Positions 27,042 to 35,439 of a stretch of 63,917 bases of DNA are shown in pieces. The stretch is from UBA652 sp964598235 (GTDB lineage: Bacteria; Pseudomonadota; Gammaproteobacteria; Nitrosococcales; Methylophagaceae), in assembly GCA_964598235.1 (NCBI GenBank), contig CAZRAY010000004.1, positions 1 through 63,917 of the forward strand, written 5' to 3'. Under the pieces are notes generated by a model. The model was not told the DNA's origin. It was given only the letters and a program-made list of their open reading frames with translations, and did no database searches. Position 1 is the stretch's first letter. Each line of letters begins with the position of its first letter. Position numbers and translations under genes: made by a program.

Positions 27042-27650
27042 ATGCCTCAGATGCAACAATACCTAGCATCATCTCATTATATCGATTGGCAGCAAGTTGA
27101 TATCACAGCCTTAGCCATCTCGTTAGCGCAGGATGCGGATTCAGAAGAAGCAATCGTAAAAAAATGTTTTGAGTGGGTGCGGGATAATATTAAGCATAGC
27201 AATGATTATCAGCTTAACCCTATTACTTGCAAAGCCTCAGATGTACTCAAGCATGGCACAGGTTATTGCTATGCCAAAAGCCATCTGCTTGCTGCCTTAT
27301 TACGAGCCAACCATATTCCTGCCGGGTTGTGTTATCAACGATTGAGCATGGATGATGAAGATGCGCCTTATTGTTTACATGGCTTAAATGCCGTGTTTCT
27401 CAAAGAACATGGCTGGTACCGCATAGATCCGCGCGGCAATAAAGCAGGGGTAGACGCCCAATTCACCCCACCTGTAGAGCAATTAACCTTTCCTATTAGG
27501 CTTGCAGAAGAAGCGAATCTACCTGAAATATGGGCTTCGCCTTTGCCAGAAGTTATCGCGGTATTGGAAACTCACCACACATATCAGGATGTAGCTGATA
27601 ATTTACCTGATATTGCATTGATTAAATTGAACAAGGAGTATGACAAATGA
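27042..27650 (+). CDS. Transglutaminase-like cysteine peptidase superfamily protein
   Basis: The 202-residue product carries the transglutaminase-core triad: Cys in HGTGYCYAKSHLLAALLRA (about 77-95), His in YCLHGLNAVFL (about 118-128) and Asp in WYRIDPRGNK (about 133-142). The N-terminal QDADSEEAIVKKCFEWVRDNI is the usual preceding helix. It starts four bases after thyA and overlaps the RDD gene by four bases (ATGA), so it belongs to a thyA-TGL-RDD unit. Substrate is unknown; members include peptidases and isopeptidases. Confidence 0.85.
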   Translation: MPQMQQYLASSHYIDWQQVDITALAISLAQDADSEEAIVKKCFEWVRDNIKHSNDYQLNPITCKASDVLKHGTGYCYAKSHLLAALLRANHIPAGLCYQRLSMDDEDAPYCLHGLNAVFLKEHGWYRIDPRGNKAGVDAQFTPPVEQLTFPIRLAEEANLPEIWASPLPEVIAVLETHHTYQDVADNLPDIALIKLNKEYDK

Positions 27651-28090
27651 ATGAACAACAATACGCAGGTTTTTGGGTTAGGGTAGGCGCATCCATCATT
27701 GATACCATTATGATCTTGATGATTATTGCGATACCGTTAACGGTGATTTACGGGTTGGGATATTGGACGGATGGAGGCGAGGATGCGCCGATATTTCGGG
27801 GTGTGTGGGATGCTGTTTTGAATAATATTCTGCCGATGATTTTAATTCTGTGGTTTTGGCATCGCTATGGCGCAACACCAGGGAAAATGATATTGGGCTT
27901 GAAAATTGTCGATGCGGCAACAGGTGACAAAATGACAGTTGGGCAAGAAGTGGGGCGGTATTTTGCTTATATCCCCGCTATTTTATTTCTTGGCCTGGGC
28001 CTTATTTGGGTGGGCTTTGATAAACGGAAGCAAGGCTGGCATGATAAGTTGGCAGGTACGATCGTAGTGAGGCAGCATTTAGTGGGCTAA
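27647..28090 (+). CDS. RDD family membrane protein
   Basis: The 147-residue product has the RDD domain: YAGFWVRVGASIIDTIMIL (first helix, with Arg and Asp), a central hydrophobic segment (about 58-75), GATPGKMILGLKIVDA, and WVGFDKRKQGWHDKLAGTIVV, the family C-terminus. Three transmembrane helices are likely. The function of most RDD proteins is unknown; some act in Na+/H+ exchange. It is translationally coupled to the transglutaminase-like gene. Confidence 0.85.
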   Translation: MNEQQYAGFWVRVGASIIDTIMILMIIAIPLTVIYGLGYWTDGGEDAPIFRGVWDAVLNNILPMILILWFWHRYGATPGKMILGLKIVDAATGDKMTVGQEVGRYFAYIPAILFLGLGLIWVGFDKRKQGWHDKLAGTIVVRQHLVG

Positions 28091-28092
28091 GT

Positions 28093-29997
28093 TTATTTGT
28101 ATAATTTATTGTTATAGAGGTGGTCGAGTAACACAACAAAGGCGAGCGCATCTTTTTCTAACGCTTTATCAGTCTCTGTCGTGATTAAATGACGTTCTCG
28201 ATATTCGTATGTTTGTGGCTCTTTATTAGGCTGGATGATAGCCACTTTATCATCACGTCTTAATGCATAGGCATTATGAAACTGCATAAGTGAGATATTT
28301 TGTTTGTCATCGTTAAAAATAGATGCCCCCATAATTGGATAGTTTAAATCAAGCCCAATGAGATCAAGTGCTGTTGCTAATACATCAGGCTGGCTAGCAA
28401 TATAATCATAAGTTTGAGGGGTGATGTTACCACCTAAGATGAGCGCAGGGATTTGAAACATATCAATAGGAACCATATCTGTACCGCGTACTTTGATATT
28501 ATGGTCGGCCATAATGATAAAGATAGTATCTTGATAGTAGGCTTCTTTTTTCGCCTGTGCAATAAATTTTCCGATGGCATAATCAGCATATTTAACTGCA
28601 TTTTCCTCACTTCTTTCAGGAAAACCGTCAAGCAGGGCTATTTTGTCTTTTGGGAAATCAAAGGGCGCGTGGTTGGAGGTTGAAAACATAACAGCAGCAA
28701 ACTTTTGATTTTTATCGTGTAATGCTTTGAATTCTGCATTGGCCCGAGCAACCAAGTCTTCATCGCTGACCCCCCATGTACCAACAAAAAGAGGGTCGAT
28801 AAATTGTGGTTGATCAATAATACGATCAAAACCATTACCAATAAACCAGCCCCGCATATTGTCAAATCGGCTTTCGCCACCATATAAAAATAGGGTTTCG
28901 TAACCTTCAGGTTCTAGGAGAGAAGAAAGGGTAAAAAAATCTTGTTGTGCCTTATTTCTTTTTAATACGCCTTTCCCAGGCACAGCAAGGTTACCTGCCG
29001 TAGCTGCAGCAACACCTCTAATGCTACGAGTTCCATTTGAATATAAATCTGTAAACAGGATCCCTTCGGAGCTCAACTGGGTTAGTTGAGGCATAATGCC
29101 TGCTTTGCCACCTATGGATTCCAGATGTTGATAACCAATGCTTTCTTGTAGGAAAATAACCAGGTTTTTAGGTTGGTTCGTTTTGAAATGTGTTTTTTCT
29201 AATCTTGAGAGTGGTGATTCAGTATTATAACTCTGAATATGCAGGCTGTTTTGAACGCGTGATAAGGCTTCATCCGCATCCATTCGACCGTATTGTTTAA
29301 TGGATGAGCCGCCTTTGTATTTTAGATTACTATAAAGTGCATAAGCAATATTATAAAATGAGTTTTTAGTGACTTCATTTATAGTTCGGTTGGTCGAATA
29401 CATAGCATCAGAATTGTTTGCTGGCCGATGGTCAAAGGAGGAACGGATACCAACCGCGAGCACAAATGCTAAGGGTAAAAACCAAGCCACTTTTTTCAAA
29501 TAGGGCATATTGAGAGCAGTAGTGAAATGATATTGGGACCGCTTTGAGTAGATATAAATAAACCCAGAAATAATAGAAAAGGCGATGACAAAATTTATTT
29601 TATAATCAGAAAATAGGGTGGCAAAGACTTCTTTTGGGTATTGTAGGTATTCGATAAATAAATAATTAGGTCGAACATCATATTCGGCCATGAAGGGGAA
29701 TGTGGCATTCTCAATATAGATGAGAATGGGAAAAACAATCAAGAAATAATATCTGAGTATGCGGTTAATAATATGTTTTAAGCTAGGCGGGCTAAAAGAT
29801 AACAAGATTAGCGGTATAAGCAATAAGGCGCTTGCGATGATAGTATCCATTCTTAGGCCATGTAAGAAGCTCATCCAATAATTGACACCACTATCTTTGA
29901 ATTTATCAAAATATACGATGAATAAGAAGGCTCTACTGATAAAAAACAGAGCAATCATACCGAGATAATATTTACTGAGAATTTTTAAGATGGGCAT
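28093..29997 (-). CDS. LTA synthase-like membrane phosphotransferase (sulfatase fold)
   Basis: Alkaline-phosphatase superfamily enzyme that moves phosphoglycerol or phosphoethanolamine head groups onto envelope glycans. The 634-residue product has about five N-terminal transmembrane helices (about 10-200) and a periplasmic catalytic domain (about 270-620) with LVIFLQESIG, the nucleophile Thr in SNGTRSIRGV, and the metal motif IIMADHN. MdoB/OpgB-like phosphoglycerol transfer onto periplasmic glucans is the best guess in a Gram-negative; phosphoethanolamine transfer is the alternative. A perfect PmrA-type box lies 53 bases upstream, which favours an envelope-remodelling role. Confidence 0.85.
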   Translation of the reverse strand: MPILKILSKYYLGMIALFFISRAFLFIVYFDKFKDSGVNYWMSFLHGLRMDTIIASALLLIPLILLSFSPPSLKHIINRILRYYFLIVFPILIYIENATFPFMAEYDVRPNYLFIEYLQYPKEVFATLFSDYKINFVIAFSIISGFIYIYSKRSQYHFTTALNMPYLKKVAWFLPLAFVLAVGIRSSFDHRPANNSDAMYSTNRTINEVTKNSFYNIAYALYSNLKYKGGSSIKQYGRMDADEALSRVQNSLHIQSYNTESPLSRLEKTHFKTNQPKNLVIFLQESIGYQHLESIGGKAGIMPQLTQLSSEGILFTDLYSNGTRSIRGVAAATAGNLAVPGKGVLKRNKAQQDFFTLSSLLEPEGYETLFLYGGESRFDNMRGWFIGNGFDRIIDQPQFIDPLFVGTWGVSDEDLVARANAEFKALHDKNQKFAAVMFSTSNHAPFDFPKDKIALLDGFPERSEENAVKYADYAIGKFIAQAKKEAYYQDTIFIIMADHNIKVRGTDMVPIDMFQIPALILGGNITPQTYDYIASQPDVLATALDLIGLDLNYPIMGASIFNDDKQNISLMQFHNAYALRRDDKVAIIQPNKEPQTYEYRERHLITTETDKALEKDALAFVVLLDHLYNNKLYK

Positions 29998-30049
29998 CGT
30001 TCGTTATTTGGCTGTGAAATAGAATGATTGCTACTATAAGAACCTTAGC

Positions 30050-30066
30050 TTAAGGAAACCTTAAGC
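30050..30066. promoter_or_regulatory. PmrA/BasR-type operator in a divergent promoter
   Basis: CTTAAG-GAAAC-CTTAAG at 30050-30066 matches the PmrA box consensus of two CTTAAG-type half-sites five bases apart with no mismatch. It is also the core of a perfect 9-base dyad with a three-base loop (30048-30056 / 30060-30068). Extra partial half-sites flank it (CCTTAG before, GCTTAAT after). It lies between the phosphotransferase and the cytochrome b561 genes. The regulator itself is not in the window. Confidence 0.55.
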
Positions 30067-30137
30067 TTGGGAGCTTAATCTTTCCTTGAGATATTGAAAA
30101 TATAATGAATATAGGTTGATAATGATTAGGTGTGAAA

Positions 30138-30869
30138 ATGAAACCTACAAATAATAATTTACAGCCTTACCCCGTGTGGGATAAGACGGTGCGTATTTTC
30201 CACTGGGTGAATGTGCTGTGTGTATTAGGGCTGATGGCGATTGGGATTGCAATCTTGAATGCGAAAGCCTTAGGCGTTTCGACGGATGGCAAGATTCTGC
30301 TAAAAACATGGCATGTGTATTTTGGTTATGTGATGGCGTTGAATTTAAGTTGGCGCTTGATCTGGGGATTTATCGGTAGCCGTTATGCCCGCTGGCAGGC
30401 TATTTTGCCGTGGGGGAAGGCATATCGTTCGGATTTTCGCGCCTTTGTAGGCAAACAAGAAACGCATTTTGCAGGGCATAATCCGATTGCACGCTTAATG
30501 GTAGCGCTATTATTATTGCTGCTCTTTGTTCAAGCCTGTACGGGCTTAGTGTTGGCAGGCACAGATGTGTATATGCTTCCCTTTGGCGAGATAATTAAAA
30601 ATTGGATTGCAGTTGATTCGACGACAGTACAAACCATTTTGCCTTATTCAAAAGAAGGCGTTGATCCAGCCGCTTATGAAGCCATGCGTGATTTTAGAAA
30701 GCCAATCATAACGATACACTATTACGGGTTCTATACACTGCTAGTGGCAATAATTTTGCATGTGTTGGCAGTGGTGGTAACAGAAGTGAAAGAGCGTTCT
30801 GGGCTGGTTTCTGCGATGTTTACAGGCCGAAAAGTCTTTCCTGAAAAACCAGTTGATTGGGAAGATTAA
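30138..30869 (+). CDS. Cytochrome b561 / Ni-Fe hydrogenase b-type cytochrome
   Basis: Four-helix diheme inner-membrane cytochrome b. The 243-residue product has WDKTVRIFHWVNVLC (heme His in helix 1), TWHVYFGYVMALNLSWRL (helix 2), a third helix near 120-140, and ITIHYYGFYTLLVAIILHVL (two His in helix 4). AGG seven bases upstream selects the ATG at 30138, although the GTG at 30132 is possible. It ends RKVFPEKPVDWED, overlapping the convergent hemF by four bases. Such proteins pass electrons from the quinone pool to periplasmic cytochromes; the partner is unknown. Confidence 0.85.
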   Translation: MKPTNNNLQPYPVWDKTVRIFHWVNVLCVLGLMAIGIAILNAKALGVSTDGKILLKTWHVYFGYVMALNLSWRLIWGFIGSRYARWQAILPWGKAYRSDFRAFVGKQETHFAGHNPIARLMVALLLLLLFVQACTGLVLAGTDVYMLPFGEIIKNWIAVDSTTVQTILPYSKEGVDPAAYEAMRDFRKPIITIHYYGFYTLLVAIILHVLAVVVTEVKERSGLVSAMFTGRKVFPEKPVDWED

Positions 30870-31780
30870 GCTAACCAATCTGTTGGTTTGAGAAAGACAT
30901 CATAGAGTTCCGCTTCAGGGCTGCCGATTTCTGGCTGCCAATTGTAGCGCCATTTCACCAGTGGCGGAAGTGACATTAAGATAGATTCTGTGCGGCCACC
31001 TGTTTGTAGGCCGAATAAGGTGCCGCGATCATGTACCAGATTAAATTCAACATAGCGCCCACGACGATAGAGTTGGAAATCACGCTCTCGCTCGCCAAAG
31101 GGCGTGCCTTTTCTGCGTTGGATAATTGGTAAGTAGGCTTTTGTATAGCTATCGCCAATGCTTTTGAGCAAGTTAAAACAGTGGTCAAAGCCGCCTTCAT
31201 TGAGATCATCAAAGAATAAACCACCCACACCACGTGGTTCATCACGATGCTTGAGATAAAAATACTCATCACACCATTTTTTATAATCGGCATACACCTT
31301 ATCACCAAAAGGATCGCAGGCTGATTTTGCCGTTTGATGCCAGTGGGTCACATCGTCTTTATTGCCATAATAAGGCGTTAAATCATAGCCGCCACCGAAC
31401 CACCAGATGGGTTCTTCACCTTCTTTCTCTGCGATAAAAAAGCGCACATTGGCATGTGAGGTCGGCACATACGGATTATGCGGATGCATGACGAGCGACA
31501 CGCCTACGGCTTGGAAGTCTCGGCCCGCTAATTCTGGGCGATGGGCTGTGGCCGAGGCGGGTAGTTTATTGCCAAATACGTGGGAAAAATTGACCCCGCC
31601 TTGTTCGAACACACCGCCCTCTGTTAACACCCGGGTGCGTCCACCGCCGCCTAGGCCATCACGCTGCCAGTTATCTTCGGTAAATGTTGCTTTGCCGTCG
31701 GCGATTTCTAAATCGTTGCAGATCTGATCTTGCAAGCTAAGCAGATAGTCTTTAACCGCGTCGATATTAGGTATGGTCAT
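30866..31780 (-). CDS. hemF: Aerobic coproporphyrinogen III oxidase
   Basis: Oxygen-dependent decarboxylation of coproporphyrinogen III to protoporphyrinogen IX. The 304-residue product has the conserved segments FSHVFGNKLPASATAHRPEL, HPHNPYVPTSHANVRFF, WWFGGGYDLTPYYG, HRDEPRGVGGLFFDDLN and RRGRYVEFNLVHDRGT. Its ATG overlaps the tsaC stop codon by four bases (ATGA). The window also encodes the oxygen-independent enzyme HemN, so haem can be made with or without oxygen. Confidence 0.97.
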   Translation of the reverse strand: MTIPNIDAVKDYLLSLQDQICNDLEIADGKATFTEDNWQRDGLGGGGRTRVLTEGGVFEQGGVNFSHVFGNKLPASATAHRPELAGRDFQAVGVSLVMHPHNPYVPTSHANVRFFIAEKEGEEPIWWFGGGYDLTPYYGNKDDVTHWHQTAKSACDPFGDKVYADYKKWCDEYFYLKHRDEPRGVGGLFFDDLNEGGFDHCFNLLKSIGDSYTKAYLPIIQRRKGTPFGERERDFQLYRRGRYVEFNLVHDRGTLFGLQTGGRTESILMSLPPLVKWRYNWQPEIGSPEAELYDVFLKPTDWLA

Positions 31781-32328
31781 CGAATTATTCTTCCTGTGAA
31801 GGGATCTTTTATTTGAGAGGCTTGGTGTTGTGAATTAGTATCGCCAGAGACGATTGTATCTATATCAGCGGTAAGCACTGGGTCGAGCTCATCTATGGTT
31901 CGTGCGGGCTGTTGACCCGCGATATTGGCGCTGGTGGAAACAATGGCACCACCAAAGGCCTGACACAAGGCACGCGCCTCTGGATGCGCTGTTATGCGAA
32001 CGGCAAGCGTATCATGATTGCCTCGTAATAAGGTAGGCACCTTGGGGTGTGCGGGCAATAACCAGGTTGTTGGCCCCGGCCAGCTTGCTTCAACAGCGGG
32101 CGGGATGTTTTCCATTGGCAGTGAAAGATAAGGTGTTAATTGTGCAATATCGGCAGCAATCAAAATCAGCCCTTTGGTCCAGCTACGCTGTTTCAGCGCA
32201 AGCAAGCGTTCAACCGCCGCCAGATTGTTGGGGTCACAGCCAAGGCCATAGATGGCTTCAGTTGGATAAGCCACGAGCCCACCATTACGCAGGCTTTCCG
32301 CCGCTTGTTGGATCTGGTTTTTGTTCAT
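31777..32328 (-). CDS. tsaC: Threonylcarbamoyl-AMP synthase TsaC
   Basis: Makes the threonylcarbamoyl-adenylate used for the t6A modification of ANN-decoding tRNAs. The 183-residue product has GGLVAYPTEAIYGLGCDPNN (about 16-35), LALKQRSWTKGLILIAAD, PGPTTWLLPA and ISTSANIAGQQPA-like STSANIAG. Its length matches the short TsaC (YrdC) form rather than the two-domain Sua5. It lies in a hemF-tsaC pair with a four-base overlap, an order also seen in other gammaproteobacteria. Confidence 0.93.
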   Translation of the reverse strand: MNKNQIQQAAESLRNGGLVAYPTEAIYGLGCDPNNLAAVERLLALKQRSWTKGLILIAADIAQLTPYLSLPMENIPPAVEASWPGPTTWLLPAHPKVPTLLRGNHDTLAVRITAHPEARALCQAFGGAIVSTSANIAGQQPARTIDELDPVLTADIDTIVSGDTNSQHQASQIKDPFTGRIIR

Positions 32329-32370
32329 TTTGCCTTGCTACAACGGAAAAGATGAATTATGCCATATATT

Positions 32371-33243
32371 TTATCGGCGTTGACGCTTCTTATTCATCAT
32401 CTCTTCAATAAACGGCGTAAGAATAATTTCCATCGCCAAGCCCATTTTCACCGCAGGCACCACCAAGTTATTCGGCCGCGACATAAATGAATCTTTTAAC
32501 ATAGAAAGGTAGTAGGGGAAATCGGCCTTAGATGAATCTTTAAAGCGAATAATAACCAAGCTTTCATCAGCCGTGGGGATTTCACGCATCACAAACGGAT
32601 TTGATGTGTCGATCAACGGCACGCGTTGGAAGTTAATATCCGTCCGTGAGAATTGTGGCGTAATGTAATTTACATAGTCTGGGAGGCGCTTGAGGATAAT
32701 ATCGACCACGGCTTCAGAAGAATAGCCCCGGTTGGTGCAATCACGCTTAATTTTTTGGATCCATTCCAGATTAATAACAGGCACCACACCAATCAGCAAA
32801 TCAACATATTGTGCGATATTCGCGTCATCGGTGACCACGCCACCATGCAAGCCTTCATAAAACATCAAATCATTATTGCCGTCGATATCTTCCCATGGGG
32901 TAAAGGTGCCAGAATCTTGGCCAAACTTTTTAGCTTCAAGGGCATCGTGGATATAATAGCGTTTTTTACCGCGACCTGTTTCGCCGTAAGTTTGGAATAA
33001 ATCTTCCAATTCATTAAGGCAATTTGCATCAGGCCCAAAATGGGTGAGTTCAATGCCTTTCTCTTCCGCTTCTTTAACGGCTGTGCGCATCGACATGCGG
33101 TCGTATTTATGGAAGCTATCACCTTCGATAATAACGGGCTTAATGCCGCCGCGGCGGAAGATGTCTTCGAAAGCATGTTTAACGGTAGAGGTACCCGCAC
33201 CAGAAGAACCAGTGACGGCGATAATAGGATGAGATATAGACAT
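32371..33243 (-). CDS. prk: Phosphoribulokinase
   Basis: Phosphorylates ribulose 5-phosphate to ribulose 1,5-bisphosphate. The 290-residue product is the octameric bacterial type: P-loop VTGSSGAGTSTVKHAF (about 10-25), EGDSFHKYDR, HFGPDANCLNELEDLF, FTPWEDI, MFYEGLHGG (catalytic region) and the SRPNNLVVPAVKMGLAMEIIL C-terminus. No RuBisCO gene is in the window. E. coli also keeps an orphan PRK-like gene, so a Calvin cycle cannot be assumed. Confidence 0.92.
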   Translation of the reverse strand: MSISHPIIAVTGSSGAGTSTVKHAFEDIFRRGGIKPVIIEGDSFHKYDRMSMRTAVKEAEEKGIELTHFGPDANCLNELEDLFQTYGETGRGKKRYYIHDALEAKKFGQDSGTFTPWEDIDGNNDLMFYEGLHGGVVTDDANIAQYVDLLIGVVPVINLEWIQKIKRDCTNRGYSSEAVVDIILKRLPDYVNYITPQFSRTDINFQRVPLIDTSNPFVMREIPTADESLVIIRFKDSSKADFPYYLSMLKDSFMSRPNNLVVPAVKMGLAMEIILTPFIEEMMNKKRQRR

Positions 33244-33275
33244 TTACATTCCTAACAAGTTGAAGGAACAGTCGC

Positions 33276-34562
33276 TTACGACTGTTCTCGTTGTACCGCG
33301 CGAAATCCAATATCACGACGATAATACATAGCAGGCCAGCTGATTTTATCAACTGCCAGATAGGCTTCTGATTGTGCTTCAACAACGCTATCACCGAGTG
33401 CGCATACACACAGTACGCGTCCACCATTGGTCACAACCTGGCCATTTTTTTCTGCCGTCCCTGCATGAAATACTTTATGAGTTGCATCATTAACCTGCGC
33501 TAACCCCTCAATCATATCACCTTTTTCATAATGATCGGGATAACCGCCCGCTGCGAGCACCACGCCAATGGCAACACGGGGATCCCAATCAATCGTGGTG
33601 TGGTCTAAATTGCCATCCAAGGCTGCTTCGCATAGCGCCACCAAATCAGACTGCAATCGCATCATAATCGGCTGGGTTTCAGGGTCACCGAATCGGCAGT
33701 TATATTCCACCACCCGCGGAGCCCCCGCATCATCAATCATCAAGCCAGCATAGAGGAAGCCGGTATAAGGTCGGCCATCTGCTGCCATACCTTCCACAGT
33801 GGGGATAATCACCTCATGCATGGTGCGTTCATACACCGCATCCGTCACCACAGGGGCAGGCGAATAAGCCCCCATGCCACCCGTATTGGGGCCTAAATCG
33901 CCTTCATCGCGCGGCTTATGATCTTGTGAGGTTGCCATCGGTAAAATATTTTTACCATCGACCATCACAATAAAACTCGCCTCTTCGCCCGTCATAAATT
34001 CTTCGATGACAACACGATGCCCAGCCTCGCCAAATGCATTACCCGCCAGCATATCGGTTACTGCATCAATTGCTTCACTTTCAGTTTGAGCAACAATCAC
34101 GCCTTTCCCTGCCGCTAAACCATCCGCTTTAATTACGATAGGTGCACCTTGCGCCTTAATGTAAGCAGTCGCTGCGGGAATATCTGTAAACACGTCGTAA
34201 GCCGCTGTTGGGATGTTATGGCGTGCCAAGAAATTCTTAGTAAAGCTCTTAGAAGCTTCCAACTGCGCCGCTTCTTTTGAAGGGCCAAAGCAGCGCAAAC
34301 CCGCCGCCTCAAAAGCATCTACCACACCCATGACAAGCGGTACTTCAGGGCCAACAACGGTTAACCCAATGTCATTTTCTTGGGCAAAGGTCACTAACGC
34401 TGGAATATCTTCAACGGCAATGGCCACATTTTCAACATTGGCTTCTTCAGTCGAACCTGGATTGCCAGGCGCCACAAATACGCGGTCACATCGCGGCGAC
34501 TGACTTAATTTCCATGCCAAAGCATGCTCACGGCCACCACCACCAATCACTAATATTTTCAT
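33276..34562 (-). CDS. purD: Phosphoribosylamine-glycine ligase
   Basis: Second step of purine synthesis: ATP-dependent joining of glycine to phosphoribosylamine. The 428-residue ATP-grasp product starts MKILVIGGGGREHALAWKL and has VVGPEVPLVMGVVDAF, KADGLAAGKGVIVA, EASFIVMVDGK, GDLGPNTGGMGAYSPAP and YNCRFGDPETQ. Length is normal. It is separated from purH by 30 kb, although the two are commonly adjacent in related bacteria. Confidence 0.97.
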   Translation of the reverse strand: MKILVIGGGGREHALAWKLSQSPRCDRVFVAPGNPGSTEEANVENVAIAVEDIPALVTFAQENDIGLTVVGPEVPLVMGVVDAFEAAGLRCFGPSKEAAQLEASKSFTKNFLARHNIPTAAYDVFTDIPAATAYIKAQGAPIVIKADGLAAGKGVIVAQTESEAIDAVTDMLAGNAFGEAGHRVVIEEFMTGEEASFIVMVDGKNILPMATSQDHKPRDEGDLGPNTGGMGAYSPAPVVTDAVYERTMHEVIIPTVEGMAADGRPYTGFLYAGLMIDDAGAPRVVEYNCRFGDPETQPIMMRLQSDLVALCEAALDGNLDHTTIDWDPRVAIGVVLAAGGYPDHYEKGDMIEGLAQVNDATHKVFHAGTAEKNGQVVTNGGRVLCVCALGDSVVEAQSEAYLAVDKISWPAMYYRRDIGFRAVQREQS

Positions 34563-34642
34563 TTATTTTGTTTCAATTTTAACTTAAGAAGAATCGTTGT
34601 ATGATACCGTAAACGGCAGGGTAACGAAATAAGGAAGGCAAA

Positions 34643-35314
34643 GTGGAAGACATCAAAAAAACAGAAGCATGGCGGGTATTGCGGATCCAATCAGAACTCA
34701 TCAATGGCATTGATGAACTGCATGGGATTGGGCCTGCGGTCTCAATCTTTGGGAGTGCAAGGTTGCCATCTGAATCAACATACTACCAAGATGCTGAAGC
34801 CGTTGCGCGGTTGCTTTCACAAGCCAAATTTTCCGTTATTAGCGGTGGCGGGCCCAGTATTATGGAGGCGGCAAATAAGGGGGCTTACCAACAAGGCGGT
34901 CATTCGGTTGGCCTTAATATTGAATTGCCTTTTGAGCAAACAGCTAATGTTGCTCAAGATATTAGTCTATCGTTCCGCTATTTCTTCGTTCGCAAACTGA
35001 TGTTCGTCAAATATTCCATGGCGTATGTCGTCTTTCCTGGTGGATTCGGTACATTGGATGAATTATTCGAAGCCATTACGCTGGTACAAACGGGCAAAAT
35101 CAAACAATTCCCGATCATCCTCTATGGAACAGAATATTGGGCAGGTCTATTTGATTGGATAAAACAGCAGGTGCTCACGCTAGGGTGTATTAGCGAAAAA
35201 GATTTGGACTTAATTCAAATAGTAGATAAGCCAGAAGAGGTGTTGCCAATTGTTGCAGCCTACCATGACAGGATTTGTTGTCATCCAGAAGAGAAAAATG
35301 ACTTCACGGCATAA
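34643..35314 (+). CDS. LOG family Rossmann protein (TIGR00730)
   Basis: The 223-residue product has the family motifs VSIFGSARLPSESTYY (about 33-48), SVISGGGPSIMEAANKGAY (about 65-84), RKLMFVKYSMAYVVFPGGFG and PGGFGTLDELFEAITLVQTGK (about 134-153), the PGGxGTxxE site of nucleoside 5'-monophosphate phosphoribohydrolases (cytokinin-activating LOG enzymes and bacterial PpnN relatives). The GTG start at 34643 is chosen on the AAGGAAGG site upstream. The substrate is not certain; some relatives are called lysine decarboxylase in error. Confidence 0.88.
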   Translation: MEDIKKTEAWRVLRIQSELINGIDELHGIGPAVSIFGSARLPSESTYYQDAEAVARLLSQAKFSVISGGGPSIMEAANKGAYQQGGHSVGLNIELPFEQTANVAQDISLSFRYFFVRKLMFVKYSMAYVVFPGGFGTLDELFEAITLVQTGKIKQFPIILYGTEYWAGLFDWIKQQVLTLGCISEKDLDLIQIVDKPEEVLPIVAAYHDRICCHPEEKNDFTA

Positions 35315-35351
35315 ATTGACCGCAAGTTAGCCTCGAGGTTCTCGAAGGTTA

Positions 35352-35365
35352 TTGATTGAAATCAA
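35352..35365 (+). promoter_or_regulatory. FNR/Anr box upstream of hemN
   Basis: TTGATTGAAATCAA is a perfect match to the FNR/Anr consensus TTGAT-N4-ATCAA. Its centre is about 80 bases before the hemN GTG start, suited to activation of a promoter in between. hemN is a known FNR/Anr target in several proteobacteria, so the context fits. Confidence 0.75.
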
Positions 35366-35439
35366 GCTATCGATAGATATCAGGAAAAGCAGTTGATCCA
35401 AGTCTATAATGGGGCAATTAAATTTCTGAGTGTAGTCAC

